From Cloacibacterium rupense (GTDB lineage: Bacteria; Bacteroidota; Bacteroidia; Flavobacteriales; Weeksellaceae): a stretch of DNA of 64,000 nt. The DNA is taken from contig NZ_BMLV01000004.1 in NCBI RefSeq assembly GCF_014645495.1, forward strand, positions 186,001-250,000, written 5' to 3'. Positions 39,101 to 47,273 of this stretch are shown here, piece by piece. How positions within the stretch are numbered: the stretch's first letter is position 1; each line of letters begins with the position of its first letter. The notes beneath the pieces were generated by a model. The model made no database searches. It was not told where the DNA came from and was given only the letters and a program-made list of their open reading frames with translations. The position numbers and the translations under genes were made by a program.

Positions 39101-39694
39101 ATGAAAAAAATAATAGTAACATTGTTGGTTTCCATTTCTATATTGAGTTTTTCACAAGTAAGAATAGGAGCAAACAATGCAGTAAATAGTCTAACGAATA
39201 CAACCTCAGTTTTGTTAGAATTTGGAACAGATAAAGACAAAGGAATCATACTCCCTTATGTAGAAACAGTGCCAAGTGGAGCCAACGATGCCAAAGGCGG
39301 AACCCTTATTTTTGATGTTTCTGCAACAACAGAAAATCCTAATGGAGAATACAAAGTAAAAGTAAAAAACGAAACCACAGGATGGAGTGATTTATCAGTT
39401 CAATCAGGTTATTCTACAACAGTAGAAACAGATGTAAAAGATCCGCAAGCTACGCCATTAGCAGACAAAGCAGGCGCAAAAGTTATTATTGGGAACAAAG
39501 ATACCACAACAGACGGTGTTTTGGTTTTGGATTCTAATGATAAAGCAATGATATTACCCATCGTAGACGATTACAAAGCCATCAAAAATCCATCCGCTGG
39601 GATGATGGCATTTCTAAAACACCCAACAGACAATACCAAACACCGTTTAATTGTCTTCAACGGACAAAAATGGACGTTTTGGGAGGCGAATTAG
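39101..39694 (+). CDS. Secreted protein of unknown function (197 aa)
   Basis: The signal peptide is MKKIIVTLLVSISILSFSQ. The mature protein has a repeated scheme: IGANNAVNSLTNTTSVLLEF / KGIILPYVETVPSGAND, then GAKVIIGNKDTTTDGVLVLD / KAMILPIVDDYKAIKNP. Both halves end in an AxGGTLIFD or AGMMAFL strand, so it is likely an internal duplication. The closing HRLIVFNGQKWTFWEAN matches the role of the C-terminal module of the preceding large protein (GMMVFDTYEDGGKGCLKI). The two probably act together at the cell surface. It is followed by a terminator at 39786-39823. Confidence 0.72.
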   Translation: MKKIIVTLLVSISILSFSQVRIGANNAVNSLTNTTSVLLEFGTDKDKGIILPYVETVPSGANDAKGGTLIFDVSATTENPNGEYKVKVKNETTGWSDLSVQSGYSTTVETDVKDPQATPLADKAGAKVIIGNKDTTTDGVLVLDSNDKAMILPIVDDYKAIKNPSAGMMAFLKHPTDNTKHRLIVFNGQKWTFWEAN

Positions 39695-39785
39695 TGTTCT
39701 TTTCAAATTATTAAGGTTTTAACTTAAAATTAGTTTCAATATATAGAAAGTAAATTCAATCAATAAGATTATAACCAAGAAAGTA

Positions 39786-39823
39786 GGCTGTTCTCATCAT
39801 TCTTAGAGACAGCCCTCTTTTTT
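39786..39823 (+). terminator. Rho-independent terminator of the surface-protein cluster
   Basis: GGCTGTTCTC pairs with GAGACAGCC (one bulged T) around a 10-base loop, followed by CTCTTTTTT. It ends the unit 35326-39694. The remaining sequence up to 39962 is AT-rich and empty. Confidence 0.75.
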
Positions 39824-39962
39824 GGACACTAAAAAAGAGAAATATAATTTTCCTTAAAATTTTTGATAATAGTTCTTTATAATTCATTTTTTAGTAGTTG
39901 TAAATTGAATCATTAATTCGTATTATTGTAAATGATTATTTTGATTAAATTCGTTTTAATAA

Positions 39963-41399
39963 ATGAGTATTAAAATAAATTGGATATTTAGTGTATTCGC
40001 AATATCCTTAATAGTTAGTTTTTCTTATGGGCAGACCCCCAAAAAAGAGTTAGACTCTCTATTTGAAAACAATGTAAAGTCTCTTTTTCTAAAAGGGGAG
40101 TATGAGCAATCTTTGGCTTTATGTAAAAAAGTAATTGCAGGATATGAAGAGCTGAATGATAAGGAAAGTACTTTAAAAGCTTATCTTTATGCTGCAAATA
40201 TTTGCAGTAATATTTACAGAATTCAAGAAAGTCTACATTACTTGGATCTTGCATCAGTATATACAAATGATATTGATAATCCCAGATTATTATCTAAATT
40301 AAATGCCTGTTATAGCAGAAACTTTTATTATTTAGGATATAAAAAAAATGCAATTATTTATATTGATAAGGCCATAAATAACCTAATTGATAATAGCGAT
40401 AAATACAAGAAAGAACTTCAATATTACTACGGGGTTAAAGCCCTTATATATGAAGATGAAAATAATATAAAAGAATTGTATCATAATTTGAAATTATCTC
40501 ATAAGGCTTATCCAGATGTTTACTCATCTGCAAGGTTGGCAAGGTACTTTATCAATTTTAATAAAAATCTAGATTCGGCAAAATATTATTTAGATTTTGG
40601 AGATCAACTTAACAGCACAGGAAAGTTTCCTATTTATCAAAAATCAATATTGAAAAGAAACTGGGGAAGGTACTATCTAGAAAAAAAGCAATATCAGGAT
40701 GCAGTGATCAATTTTGAAGAATCTCTGGCTATTTTGAAGAATCTCAAAAAAAATCAAGATATTAAAGATGCTTATAAATTACTTTATGAAGCTTATAAAA
40801 AACAAAATAATGATAAAAAAGCGAGCCTATATCTAGAAAAATACTCTCATTTGAATGACAGTATAAAAATAATAAACCAAAAATTACAAGAAATACCACT
40901 GCATAAATTTTTAAAAGAAAAAGAAATTTATGTAGAGAAAAAATCAAATAGAAAGATATATTTTATTGTTTTTGCCTTTGTATTATTTTCTTTGCTTGCT
41001 TGGGTATTCTATAGAAAAAGAGTCAAAGTATTTCTTCAAGACAAGCAAAAAACTAAAATAGAAACTGATGTTTTAAAACTTAAAATCAATGATTCTTTTC
41101 AAGAATTGGTGAAACTAGCCAAAGAAAATGCACCAGAGTTTTTTGCCAAGTTTAAAGAAACATATCCTAGAGTGGTTGTAAAAATTTTAGAAATAAATCC
41201 AAGTCTTAGGGTTTCTGAACTTACTTTATGTGCTTATATTTTTTTAGGGTTTAATGCAAAAGATATTGCCAGATATACTCATAAATCTATCAATACCATT
41301 AGAAATAGAAAATACAACTTAAGAAAGAAACTGAATCTCTCAGAAGAAGTGGATATCAGTTTATGGTTTAGAAATTTTGATAATGAGAAGAATGATTAG
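39963..41399 (+). CDS. TPR membrane protein with C-terminal helix-turn-helix (regulator)
   Basis: This 478-aa protein has a signal peptide (ending FSYGQ). A periplasmic tetratricopeptide region covers residues about 40-300 (e.g. AYLYAANICSNIYRIQESLHYL). One transmembrane helix (IYFIVFAFVLFSLLAWVFYR, about 328-347) is followed by a short coiled coil. The cytoplasmic end has a LuxR-like DNA-binding helix pair (LRVSELTLCAYIFLGFNAKD then INTIRNRKYNLRKKL). This layout is a common Bacteroidetes one-component regulator that may couple periplasmic protein contacts to transcription. The next gene encodes a paralogue and overlaps its 3' end. Targets are unknown; the neighbouring surface-protein genes are candidates. 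Confidence 0.82.
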   Translation: MSIKINWIFSVFAISLIVSFSYGQTPKKELDSLFENNVKSLFLKGEYEQSLALCKKVIAGYEELNDKESTLKAYLYAANICSNIYRIQESLHYLDLASVYTNDIDNPRLLSKLNACYSRNFYYLGYKKNAIIYIDKAINNLIDNSDKYKKELQYYYGVKALIYEDENNIKELYHNLKLSHKAYPDVYSSARLARYFINFNKNLDSAKYYLDFGDQLNSTGKFPIYQKSILKRNWGRYYLEKKQYQDAVINFEESLAILKNLKKNQDIKDAYKLLYEAYKKQNNDKKASLYLEKYSHLNDSIKIINQKLQEIPLHKFLKEKEIYVEKKSNRKIYFIVFAFVLFSLLAWVFYRKRVKVFLQDKQKTKIETDVLKLKINDSFQELVKLAKENAPEFFAKFKETYPRVVVKILEINPSLRVSELTLCAYIFLGFNAKDIARYTHKSINTIRNRKYNLRKKLNLSEEVDISLWFRNFDNEKND

Positions 41400-42894
41400 A
41401 AATAAGATACATTTTAAAGACCTATTTTTTAACGATAATTTGTTGTCAATTGATATGTTGATGGTCTTCGTTATTTTGTTTCTCTGTCCAAGTATACTGA
41501 AGGCACAATATACACCAAAGGAAATAGATTCTCTGATGACTAAAGAAGTTTATCGATTGAGAGACGAAAACAATATCCAAGAAATAGCAAATCTTAGTAG
41601 GAAAGCAATACAATATTCTAAAAAAATCAATTATAAAAAAGGAGAAATTTATGGATATGCAAGGCTAGGAAATGCTCTTTGTAATCTTAAAAAATACAAA
41701 GAAAGCTTAGAAGCATTAAACACAGCACAAAGGATTATAGAAACATCTAATATAAAGGATAATGTAATTTCTGCTAGTATATTTTTGGGGATGGGAAGGT
41801 GTTATTCTGAATCTAAGACTTCATATGATAATGCGATAATTCAATTTGAGAACTCCTTGAATTTTGCCAATAGAATTCTTGATAAAAATGATAAAAATCT
41901 ATATTTGTCAATAATCTATTCTAATCTATATTCTGTATATAGTAATATGAATAATAAAAATGAAGCAGTAAAATACCTTTACAAAGGCTTATCTATAAAG
42001 GAAGATCCCTATGCATGCATTTGTTTAGCAAACCATCATAATTTGAATAAAAATATTGATTCTGCAAAATTTTATTTAAAAAAGGCTGAAACCTACAATC
42101 TAAACGATTTTAATAAAGCCACACTTGATAATGAATGGGGAAAATACTATGAAGAAAAAAAAGATTATGCTAAAGCTATTTTGCATTATCAATCTGCTGA
42201 GGATTTAGCAAAGAAAATAAATGAAATGCTAATACTAGATAAGGCATATTCAGGATTGTACAGTTCGTATCATAATATAGGGAACTTAGAAAAAGCTATT
42301 GATTATTCTGATAAGAGGGTAATGTTAAAAGATAGTATTGTGAATAAGCAATCAAGTAATTCTGAAATAACCATTAATGATATTGTTAGAAAAAAAGAGA
42401 AATTAATTCACAAAGAATTTTCAAAATCACAAAAATTATATTTTATATTAGGGGTTTTAGTCTTACTTATTCTCTCGTTTTTAGCCTTTAAAATATACAA
42501 AAACAGCAAAGAGAAAAATAAGGTTCAAAAATTAATCGAAGAAAAAGAAATAGAGATTAAAGAAAAAGAAACTCTAGCAGAAAATCTTCAGCTCAAAATA
42601 AATGATTCTTTTGACGAATTGATTAATTTGGCCAAAAGCAATAGTCCTGAGTTTTTCACCCGATTCAAAGAAGTTTATCCTGAAAAGATAGATGCATTAT
42701 TAGCAATCAATGACAAATTGCGCGTTACAGAGCTTACCCTATGTGCTTATATTTTCTTAGGATTTAAGACCAAAGACATCGCCTTATTCACTTTCAAATC
42801 TATCAACACCATAAGAAATAGAAAGTACAATCTGCGAAAAAAATTGTTTATAGAAGAAGACCAAGATATGGAAATATGGTTTAAAAAGCTATAA
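41377..42894 (+). CDS. TPR membrane protein with C-terminal helix-turn-helix, tandem paralogue
   Basis: This protein of up to 505 aa has the same order as its upstream paralogue. It begins with a hydrophobic N-terminus (MLMVFVILFLCPSILKAQ) and TPR repeats (residues about 60-320). A transmembrane helix (LYFILGVLVLLILSFLAFKI) leads to a coiled coil rich in Glu/Lys, then the helix-turn-helix (LRVTELTLCAYIFLGFKTKD, INTIRNRKYNLRKKLF). The start is uncertain: ATG codons at 41377, 41383 and 41392 all lie inside the upstream gene, and 41392 would give an 8-bp overlap. The near-identical DNA-binding helices suggest both bind similar sites, while the TPR parts have diverged. Confidence 0.8.
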   Translation: MIMRRMIRNKIHFKDLFFNDNLLSIDMLMVFVILFLCPSILKAQYTPKEIDSLMTKEVYRLRDENNIQEIANLSRKAIQYSKKINYKKGEIYGYARLGNALCNLKKYKESLEALNTAQRIIETSNIKDNVISASIFLGMGRCYSESKTSYDNAIIQFENSLNFANRILDKNDKNLYLSIIYSNLYSVYSNMNNKNEAVKYLYKGLSIKEDPYACICLANHHNLNKNIDSAKFYLKKAETYNLNDFNKATLDNEWGKYYEEKKDYAKAILHYQSAEDLAKKINEMLILDKAYSGLYSSYHNIGNLEKAIDYSDKRVMLKDSIVNKQSSNSEITINDIVRKKEKLIHKEFSKSQKLYFILGVLVLLILSFLAFKIYKNSKEKNKVQKLIEEKEIEIKEKETLAENLQLKINDSFDELINLAKSNSPEFFTRFKEVYPEKIDALLAINDKLRVTELTLCAYIFLGFKTKDIALFTFKSINTIRNRKYNLRKKLFIEEDQDMEIWFKKL

Positions 42895-43231
42895 TACATC
42901 CCTAAATAAGGTTTTTTAAACAAAATGGTACTCTAATGGTATGCCTATTTTTTGGCTTTAGATTAGAAATAGAGTTCCTTTGTACCATTAAAAAATTATT
43001 TTTTTAATTATAGTTTTACCATCATTACTTTACTTTCTAGTATAGAAGTCTTAATGTGTTTTTAGAAAGAGTAGCGTTTTTTTCAATTTCTTTACGAAGA
43101 AAGGAGTAATGATAAAACTAGGTCATTTACAATTAATCCCATCCGCCCACTGGGCGGATTTTTTATTGTTAATAGGAGAAGAGATTTTATAAAAAAAAAG
43201 TAAATCTATCTTTATTTTCACCAATTGATTT
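42895..43231. other. Intergenic region with strong plus-strand terminator
   Basis: 337 bp, AT-rich. AATGGTAC (42924-42931) and GTACCATT (42979-42986) are exact complements, and AAAATGGTACT also occurs at 35253-35263 upstream of the surface-protein cluster. A strong terminator (TCCGCCCACTGGGCGGA, 43142-43158, then TTTTTT) lies about 250 nt after the last stop codon. The transcript therefore has a long 3' UTR, or an unrecognised small RNA ends here. No open frame is convincing. Confidence 0.55.
43142..43164 (+). terminator. Rho-independent terminator
   Basis: TCCGCCC-ACT-GGGCGGA followed by TTTTTTATTG: a 7-bp GC-rich stem with a tight loop and a T run, the strongest terminator in the window. 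Confidence 0.9.
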
Positions 43232-44017
43232 CTAAAAGTTCTTCACCAATCCTAATCCTAAAGCTTGGTCTTGATAAAAGGGAGCGATGATGATGGCCGA
43301 TTGGTTGTTGTTTTTAAAGAGCCACTGTTTAATTTTAGGGTAAAGCCAATAGGCCAATTCTGTAGATAAGATTCCAAAACCAGCACCTGCTACTACATCA
43401 CCTACCCAATGTTTATTGTTAAGCGCTCTGTATACCCCAGTGAAAATGGCAATAGGATAGCCTGAGAGGCTGAGCCAAAAATGGGTGTCTTTGTATTCTC
43501 TAAATAAAAATTGAGCTGATGAAAAGGCTGTGGTGGTGTGCCCTGAGGGAAAAGAAAGTGCATTAGAACCATCTGGTCTTTCTTCTTGGGTTAGGTGTTT
43601 CAGGGGAGTAACTAAAGAGGCAGCAATCAATTGAGAGGTGGCATAGATGAGGGTTCTGTCTTTAAGATGGTGTTTTCCTTCTACTCCTGCCCAATTGAGT
43701 CCGTACACCATCACCGCAGGTAGGTATTGGGTATAATTGTCTAGTTTTATTTTATCAGGTCGATGTTCTGTGATTTCGTATCGGGTAGAAAGATTGAGTT
43801 GTTTGAGGCCATCTATGGACAAGCTAGCCACGCCATAACCAATTAAAATACTTGGTATGATTAGTCTTTTAGGCGTTATTCTGTAATCGTTTTCTGATGG
43901 TTTTATACTGTCTTTTGAGGCAGAATACGAGGTAGAGACGGTGTTTTGTGCCCCAACTAAAGAAGTTCCGTAGATTAATTGTATAAAAAGGGCTAAAAAA
44001 AAGCATTTAATTTTCAT
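43232..44017 (-). CDS. PAP2 superfamily phosphatase, secreted or membrane-bound
   Basis: I place the start at 44017 (MKIKCFFLALFIQLIYGTSL signal sequence, about 261 aa). An ATG at 44041 would overlap the predicted -7 element. The three PAP2 motifs are complete: KHLTQEERPDGSN, SFPSGHTTT, and RALNNKHWVGDVVAG with the catalytic histidine before W. Such enzymes dephosphorylate lipid phosphates (phosphatidate, undecaprenyl pyrophosphate or lipid A phosphates); which one cannot be decided here. Hydrophobic segments around the motifs support a membrane location. The gene is a single unit, convergent with the TPR regulators. Confidence 0.9.
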   Translation of the reverse strand: MKIKCFFLALFIQLIYGTSLVGAQNTVSTSYSASKDSIKPSENDYRITPKRLIIPSILIGYGVASLSIDGLKQLNLSTRYEITEHRPDKIKLDNYTQYLPAVMVYGLNWAGVEGKHHLKDRTLIYATSQLIAASLVTPLKHLTQEERPDGSNALSFPSGHTTTAFSSAQFLFREYKDTHFWLSLSGYPIAIFTGVYRALNNKHWVGDVVAGAGFGILSTELAYWLYPKIKQWLFKNNNQSAIIIAPFYQDQALGLGLVKNF

Positions 44018-44038
44018 GGAATAATAACAATAAATACC

Positions 44039-44046
44039 CAAAAATA
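44039..44046 (-). promoter_or_regulatory. -7 element of the PAP2 phosphatase gene
   Basis: TATTTTTG on the minus strand, an exact TAnnTTTG match. Transcription would start near 44032, which supports the ATG at 44017 rather than 44041. Confidence 0.55.
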
Positions 44047-44174
44047 GTATTCAGGAAGGACTAAAACAGTGATTTTGGAGCTTATAAAGGTCTCAAAACG
44101 AGTAAAAAGGGTATAAAATGCACATTTTGTGATAAAAAATAATAGAAATTATAACAACAATTGCATTATTATTC

Positions 44175-44182
44175 TATATTTG
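44175..44182 (+). promoter_or_regulatory. -7 element of the histone H1-like gene
   Basis: TATATTTG, an exact TAnnTTTG match, with predicted transcription start about 24 bp upstream of the ATG at 44213. No TTG box at standard spacing is visible. Confidence 0.55.
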
Positions 44183-44212
44183 CTACTACTAACATTATAA
44201 TTAAATAAACCT

Positions 44213-44389
44213 ATGAAAGAATTGATCGAAAAAATCAATGGAGAATTTGAAGCTTTCGCTAAAGAAGCACAACAACAAGCTGAAAAAGGAAATAAGGCTG
44301 CAGGTACTAGAGCTAGAAAATCTGCTTTAGAATTGAGCAAACTTTTCAAAGAATTCAGAAAAGTATCTGTGGAAGAAGCTAAAAAATAA
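44213..44389 (+). CDS. Histone H1-like protein (Hc1 family), 58 aa
   Basis: This small gene encodes MKELIEKINGEFEAFAKEAQ, followed by a Lys/Ala-rich helix with GNKAAGTRARKSALELSKLF and ending EFRKVSVEEAKK. It matches the short histone H1-like DNA-binding proteins found throughout Flavobacteriia, related to chlamydial Hc1. They are thought to compact or shape the nucleoid. A consensus -7 box at 44175-44182 and a terminator at 44418-44447 make it an independent, probably strongly expressed unit. A minus-strand frame over the same bases is a shadow. Confidence 0.85.
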   Translation: MKELIEKINGEFEAFAKEAQQQAEKGNKAAGTRARKSALELSKLFKEFRKVSVEEAKK

Positions 44390-44417
44390 TCTTCCTCAAA
44401 AGAACAAAGAATTAAGA

Positions 44418-44447
44418 AGCATAGAATTTTTTTTCTGTGCTTTTTTT
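44418..44447 (+). terminator. Rho-independent terminator of the H1-like gene
   Basis: AGCATAGA (44418-44425) pairs with TCTGTGCT (44434-44441, one G-U pair), followed by seven T residues. Confidence 0.78.
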
Positions 44448-44495
44448 ATGGGGTAATGTTAGTGGCTATTACTTTTATTAAATTAACAGTAAAAA

Positions 44496-45809
44496 TTATT
44501 TTTTATCTATCATAGATTGTCCTTCGTGGTTTTCGTACCTAGAATGTTTGGCTTCTCCAATGATTTGTTTTCCGTAGATGCTGTTGTGTCCTGATAAAAG
44601 ATAAGAGACTACACATGCAATGGCCATGTAAATTCCGGTTTCAGCACCGAACAATTCTATTCCCATGAGCATACAAGCCAAAGGAGTGTTGGTAGCCCCT
44701 GCAAAAACGGCTACAAAACCCATGCCTGCTAAAAGTGCCGTAGGAAGAGGTATAAATAAGGAAAGTGCACTGCCCAAAGTAGCGCCAATAAAGAAGAGCG
44801 GGGTGACTTCGCCTCCTTTGAAGCCTGCTGCCAAAGTAATGATGGTGAAGGCCATTTTAAGGGCAAATACATAAGTTGGTTCTTGGGTTTGAAAAGCTTC
44901 AATAATGGTAGGAATGCCAAGGCCAATGTATTTGGTAGTTCCCATGATAAATACCAAAGCAGCAACGATGATGCCACCTACTACAGGTCTTAGTGGGGGA
45001 AATTTAATTTTAGATTTGAATATTTTGGTCAGAAAATGAATGGTTTTGCTGAAGGCGGCTGCGCATAATCCGAAGGCAATTCCCGCCAAAATACTATATA
45101 AAATAGGCAAAACTTCTAGTTTGGGGATAAGGTCTACATGATAGTGGGTATGTTTTACAGGCCAAAGGTTGGTTACGATATCAGCTAAAATAGCCGAAGC
45201 AAAAGCTGGGAAAATGGCATTGTATCTTATTTTGCCAATCAAGAAAACCTCTAACCCGAATAAAGCACCCGCTAAAGGAGTGCCAAAAACAGAGCCAAAA
45301 CCAGCCGCTATGGCAGCGATGAGCAGAATTTTTCTTTCGTCTTTGTTGAGGTGTAAAGGTTTTGTGAGTTGGTCTGCAATAGCACCTGCCATTTGCAGTG
45401 CTGTGCCTTCTCTACCAGCAGAGCCCCCGAAGAAGTGGGTAGCGATGGTCCCGATATATACAAAAGGAGCCATTCTGAAGGGGATGGTTTCTTTGGGATT
45501 GTGTATGCTGTCTATTAATAAATTATTACCCGCCTCAATATCTGTACCTAAATAGTAGTACAATAATCCGATTAAAAAACCGCCGATAGGGAGTAGGGCA
45601 ATAAGCCAAAGGTGATTTTCTCTAAAGTTGGTGGCCCAATCTAGAGAGATTAAGAATCCTGCAGAGGCAGAGCCTACGGAAATACCAATGATGGAACTTA
45701 TGAGTAGCCATTTTAGGATATAAGGTAGGGCAGGATATTTCCTGAAAAATAGGGCAATAAAGAGTTTTGGTTTTTTGATGAACGATTTATTGTTGTAATG
45801 ATTTTGCAT
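44496..45809 (-). CDS. eriC: CLC-type fluoride/proton antiporter
   Basis: This 437-aa membrane protein is of the CLC family. The gating glutamate is Glu134 in GSAGREGTALQM. The helix-D signature is GNNLLIDSIH (residues 94-103) instead of the chloride-type GSGIPE, and the later motif is GGEVTPLFFIGATLGS. The GNNL and GREGT forms are typical of the fluoride-exporting CLC-F branch, which protects cells from F-. The assignment is strongly backed by the fluoride riboswitch in its own 5' UTR. The gene is alone on its transcript, with its stop near 44496 facing the H1-like gene's terminator. Confidence 0.9.
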   Translation of the reverse strand: MQNHYNNKSFIKKPKLFIALFFRKYPALPYILKWLLISSIIGISVGSASAGFLISLDWATNFRENHLWLIALLPIGGFLIGLLYYYLGTDIEAGNNLLIDSIHNPKETIPFRMAPFVYIGTIATHFFGGSAGREGTALQMAGAIADQLTKPLHLNKDERKILLIAAIAAGFGSVFGTPLAGALFGLEVFLIGKIRYNAIFPAFASAILADIVTNLWPVKHTHYHVDLIPKLEVLPILYSILAGIAFGLCAAAFSKTIHFLTKIFKSKIKFPPLRPVVGGIIVAALVFIMGTTKYIGLGIPTIIEAFQTQEPTYVFALKMAFTIITLAAGFKGGEVTPLFFIGATLGSALSLFIPLPTALLAGMGFVAVFAGATNTPLACMLMGIELFGAETGIYMAIACVVSYLLSGHNSIYGKQIIGEAKHSRYENHEGQSMIDKK

Positions 45810-45906
45810 AATTCTCCTGATTAAAATTGATTGTTTTAATTTGATAATCAGGCGTCATCAGCTCTTACAGAGCGGTTGGGTTAGGAAGAACACCATTTCC
45901 TATGAG
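45810..45906 (-). promoter_or_regulatory. Fluoride riboswitch (crcB motif) with translational expression platform
   Basis: On the minus strand the leader contains the fluoride aptamer consensus: AGGAAATGGTGTTCTTCC, AACCGC, a small GCTCT-GTA-AGAGC hairpin and GCTGATGACGCCT (about 45904-45848). GGTGT pairs with ACGCC as in the known motif. Just after it, CCTGATTA (45852-45845) is an exact complement of TAATCAGG (45823-45816), which includes part of the AGGAG Shine-Dalgarno sequence before the ATG. A competing hairpin ATTAAAA/TTTTAAT (45840-45834 with 45826-45820) would leave the site free. Fluoride binding is expected to favour the open form and raise antiporter synthesis. Confidence 0.92.
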
Positions 45907-45907
45907 A

Positions 45908-45915
45908 CAAAGATA
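45908..45915 (-). promoter_or_regulatory. -7 element of the fluoride-riboswitch transcript
   Basis: TATCTTTG on the minus strand, exact TAnnTTTG; a TTG lies 16 bp upstream (45934-45932). Transcription would start near 45902, so the aptamer begins almost at the RNA 5' end. Confidence 0.65.
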
Positions 45916-45941
45916 TTAAATTTTGAAAAATCAAAAAAAAG

Positions 45942-46397
45942 TTATTCAGATTTTTCTTCTTGCATTCTTTGGGCTAAGAGGTAGATGGCTTTCAGTACCC
46001 GTTCGCATCTTGTGATGTCTGGGGAAAGGGAGAAAAAATCTACTTTAGAAACTAAAAGACCATTATACAATTTAATTTTTTCACCATTTGTTTGTAAACT
46101 GAATTGGTAATTTTTACCATCAGGCTTACATTTAACCTCAGAAATGATGAGGTCTTTCACATTAAACGAAGTGTTTTCTGAGAGCAAGATAACACCATCG
46201 GCGTTTACAGAACCCGTTTTTTTGGTGATAAGGCCTTCCTTGGTTACCGAGAATTCGTTGGCTCCATTATTAAAATATCCTAGAAGGTCAGACGCATAAG
46301 CATTGAGCCAAGCTGAGATGTCTTCTTTGGATTGAGCAAAGGAAATTATGGGTAAAATGAGTAAAAAGGAAGCAATAAATTTTTTTGTTTTTTTCAT
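45942..46397 (-). CDS. Secreted protein of unknown function (151 aa)
   Basis: The signal peptide is MKKTKKFIASFLLILPIISFAQ. The mature 129 residues contain an N-terminal helix (KEDISAWLNAYASDLLGYFN), a beta-rich middle (GANEFSVTKEGLITKKTGSV) and two cysteines (EVKCKPDG, ITRCERVL). I recognise no family. An exact -7 box (TATATTTG on the minus strand, 46422-46415) lies about 18 bp before the ATG, giving a short leader. It is transcribed independently of the fluoride antiporter downstream, which has its own promoter just after this gene's stop. Confidence 0.72.
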   Translation of the reverse strand: MKKTKKFIASFLLILPIISFAQSKEDISAWLNAYASDLLGYFNNGANEFSVTKEGLITKKTGSVNADGVILLSENTSFNVKDLIISEVKCKPDGKNYQFSLQTNGEKIKLYNGLLVSKVDFFSLSPDITRCERVLKAIYLLAQRMQEEKSE

Positions 46398-46496
46398 ATT
46401 TGTGAATAGATATACAAATATAAAATATTATCTCATCAAATGACCTTTTGATATTGAAGGAGCATTATTTTTTTTGATTTAATTTGTTTTCTGGTC

Positions 46497-46859
46497 TTGA
46501 AGAAAGGTGTTTTTGAGGAAACTGATGAAGCATTCAAGTTAATTTTTCAGGGTATGACATTTGTCATCTTTTGGATTTTGTATATACTTTTCTCTATTTT
46601 TGCAAAAATCGGGTTTATGGAAAAAAAACCTTATCAGGAGAGCCCATTAAGAAAATATGGGATTTATTCTACCATTGTGTTTCAGATGTTGTTTATCATC
46701 GCCATTTCATTTTGGGGAGGCAATAAGATAAGTGAATATTATGAACTTAAAACCAAATTGTTAACCGTAGGAATTGGTTTTGCGGGGTTGTGTTTGGCGA
46801 TGTATGTAACCCTAAAGAGATTGAACGAAATCAATAAAGAAGAAGAGAATGAAAAATAA
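46497..46859 (+). CDS. Small membrane protein preceding the ATP synthase operon
   Basis: The start is uncertain: TTG at 46497 gives MKKGVFEETDEAFKLIFQGM (120 aa), while the first ATG is at 46554. Three hydrophobic segments are visible: TFVIFWILYILFSIFAKIGF, YSTIVFQMLFIIAISFWGG and LTVGIGFAGLCLAMYVTLKR. The tail is charged (NEINKEEENEK). It overlaps the next gene by 11 bp and stands where AtpI/AtpZ-type assembly proteins usually precede atpB. I do not see the AtpZ signature, so an assembly role is inferred only from position. Confidence 0.62.
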   Translation: MKKGVFEETDEAFKLIFQGMTFVIFWILYILFSIFAKIGFMEKKPYQESPLRKYGIYSTIVFQMLFIIAISFWGGNKISEYYELKTKLLTVGIGFAGLCLAMYVTLKRLNEINKEEENEK

Positions 46860-47211
46860 TATATTGTGGATAGGTTTTGTAGTGGTGATGATGGTTCATT
46901 TAATCATTTGGACTCAGGTAGAGCATCTGGCTCCGCTATTGCTTATCAAATTTTATGTTTTTTTAAGTGTGATGTTTCTAATGCTGATTACGGTGATTAA
47001 TATTATTAATAGAACCGTGCCAGAGTTTTTAGGATTATCATTTATAGGAATTATTTTGTTGAAATTTGTGTTGATGTATTTGATAAGAATGAAGTTGGAT
47101 TTTGAGCAAGTTCCGCATTATAAATTTCATTTTATTATTCCGTATTTCGTTCTTACAGGGCTACTTACGTACTACACGATTCAATTATTGAATCAAGAAA
47201 AAAAACATTAA
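46849..47211 (+). CDS. Membrane protein preceding atpB, AtpI-like position
   Basis: This 120-aa protein has four predicted transmembrane segments: NILWIGFVVVMMVHLIIWTQ; LLLIKFYVFLSVMFLMLITV; FLGLSFIGIILLKFVLMYLI; and FHFIIPYFVLTGLLTYYTIQ. It lies 62 bp upstream of atpB. The arrangement of two small membrane genes before atpB is standard in Flavobacteriia, where AtpI helps c-ring assembly. The sequence is too diverged to name firmly. Confidence 0.65.
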   Translation: MKNNILWIGFVVVMMVHLIIWTQVEHLAPLLLIKFYVFLSVMFLMLITVINIINRTVPEFLGLSFIGIILLKFVLMYLIRMKLDFEQVPHYKFHFIIPYFVLTGLLTYYTIQLLNQEKKH

Positions 47212-47273
47212 ATATTTTCTTTTATACTCCGAAAAAATATCATATTTTTGCACAACTAAAAAAAAAGACTCTA

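Noticed and set aside
44149-44349. Minus-strand 66-codon open frame
   Set aside because: It is the antisense shadow of the 58-aa histone H1-like gene, which has promoter, family match and terminator on the plus strand.
46464-46499. ATT start after AAGGAG for the membrane gene before atpB
   Set aside because: An ATT start is exceptional and the added residues are not helpful; TTG at 46497 or ATG at 46554 remain the simpler choices.
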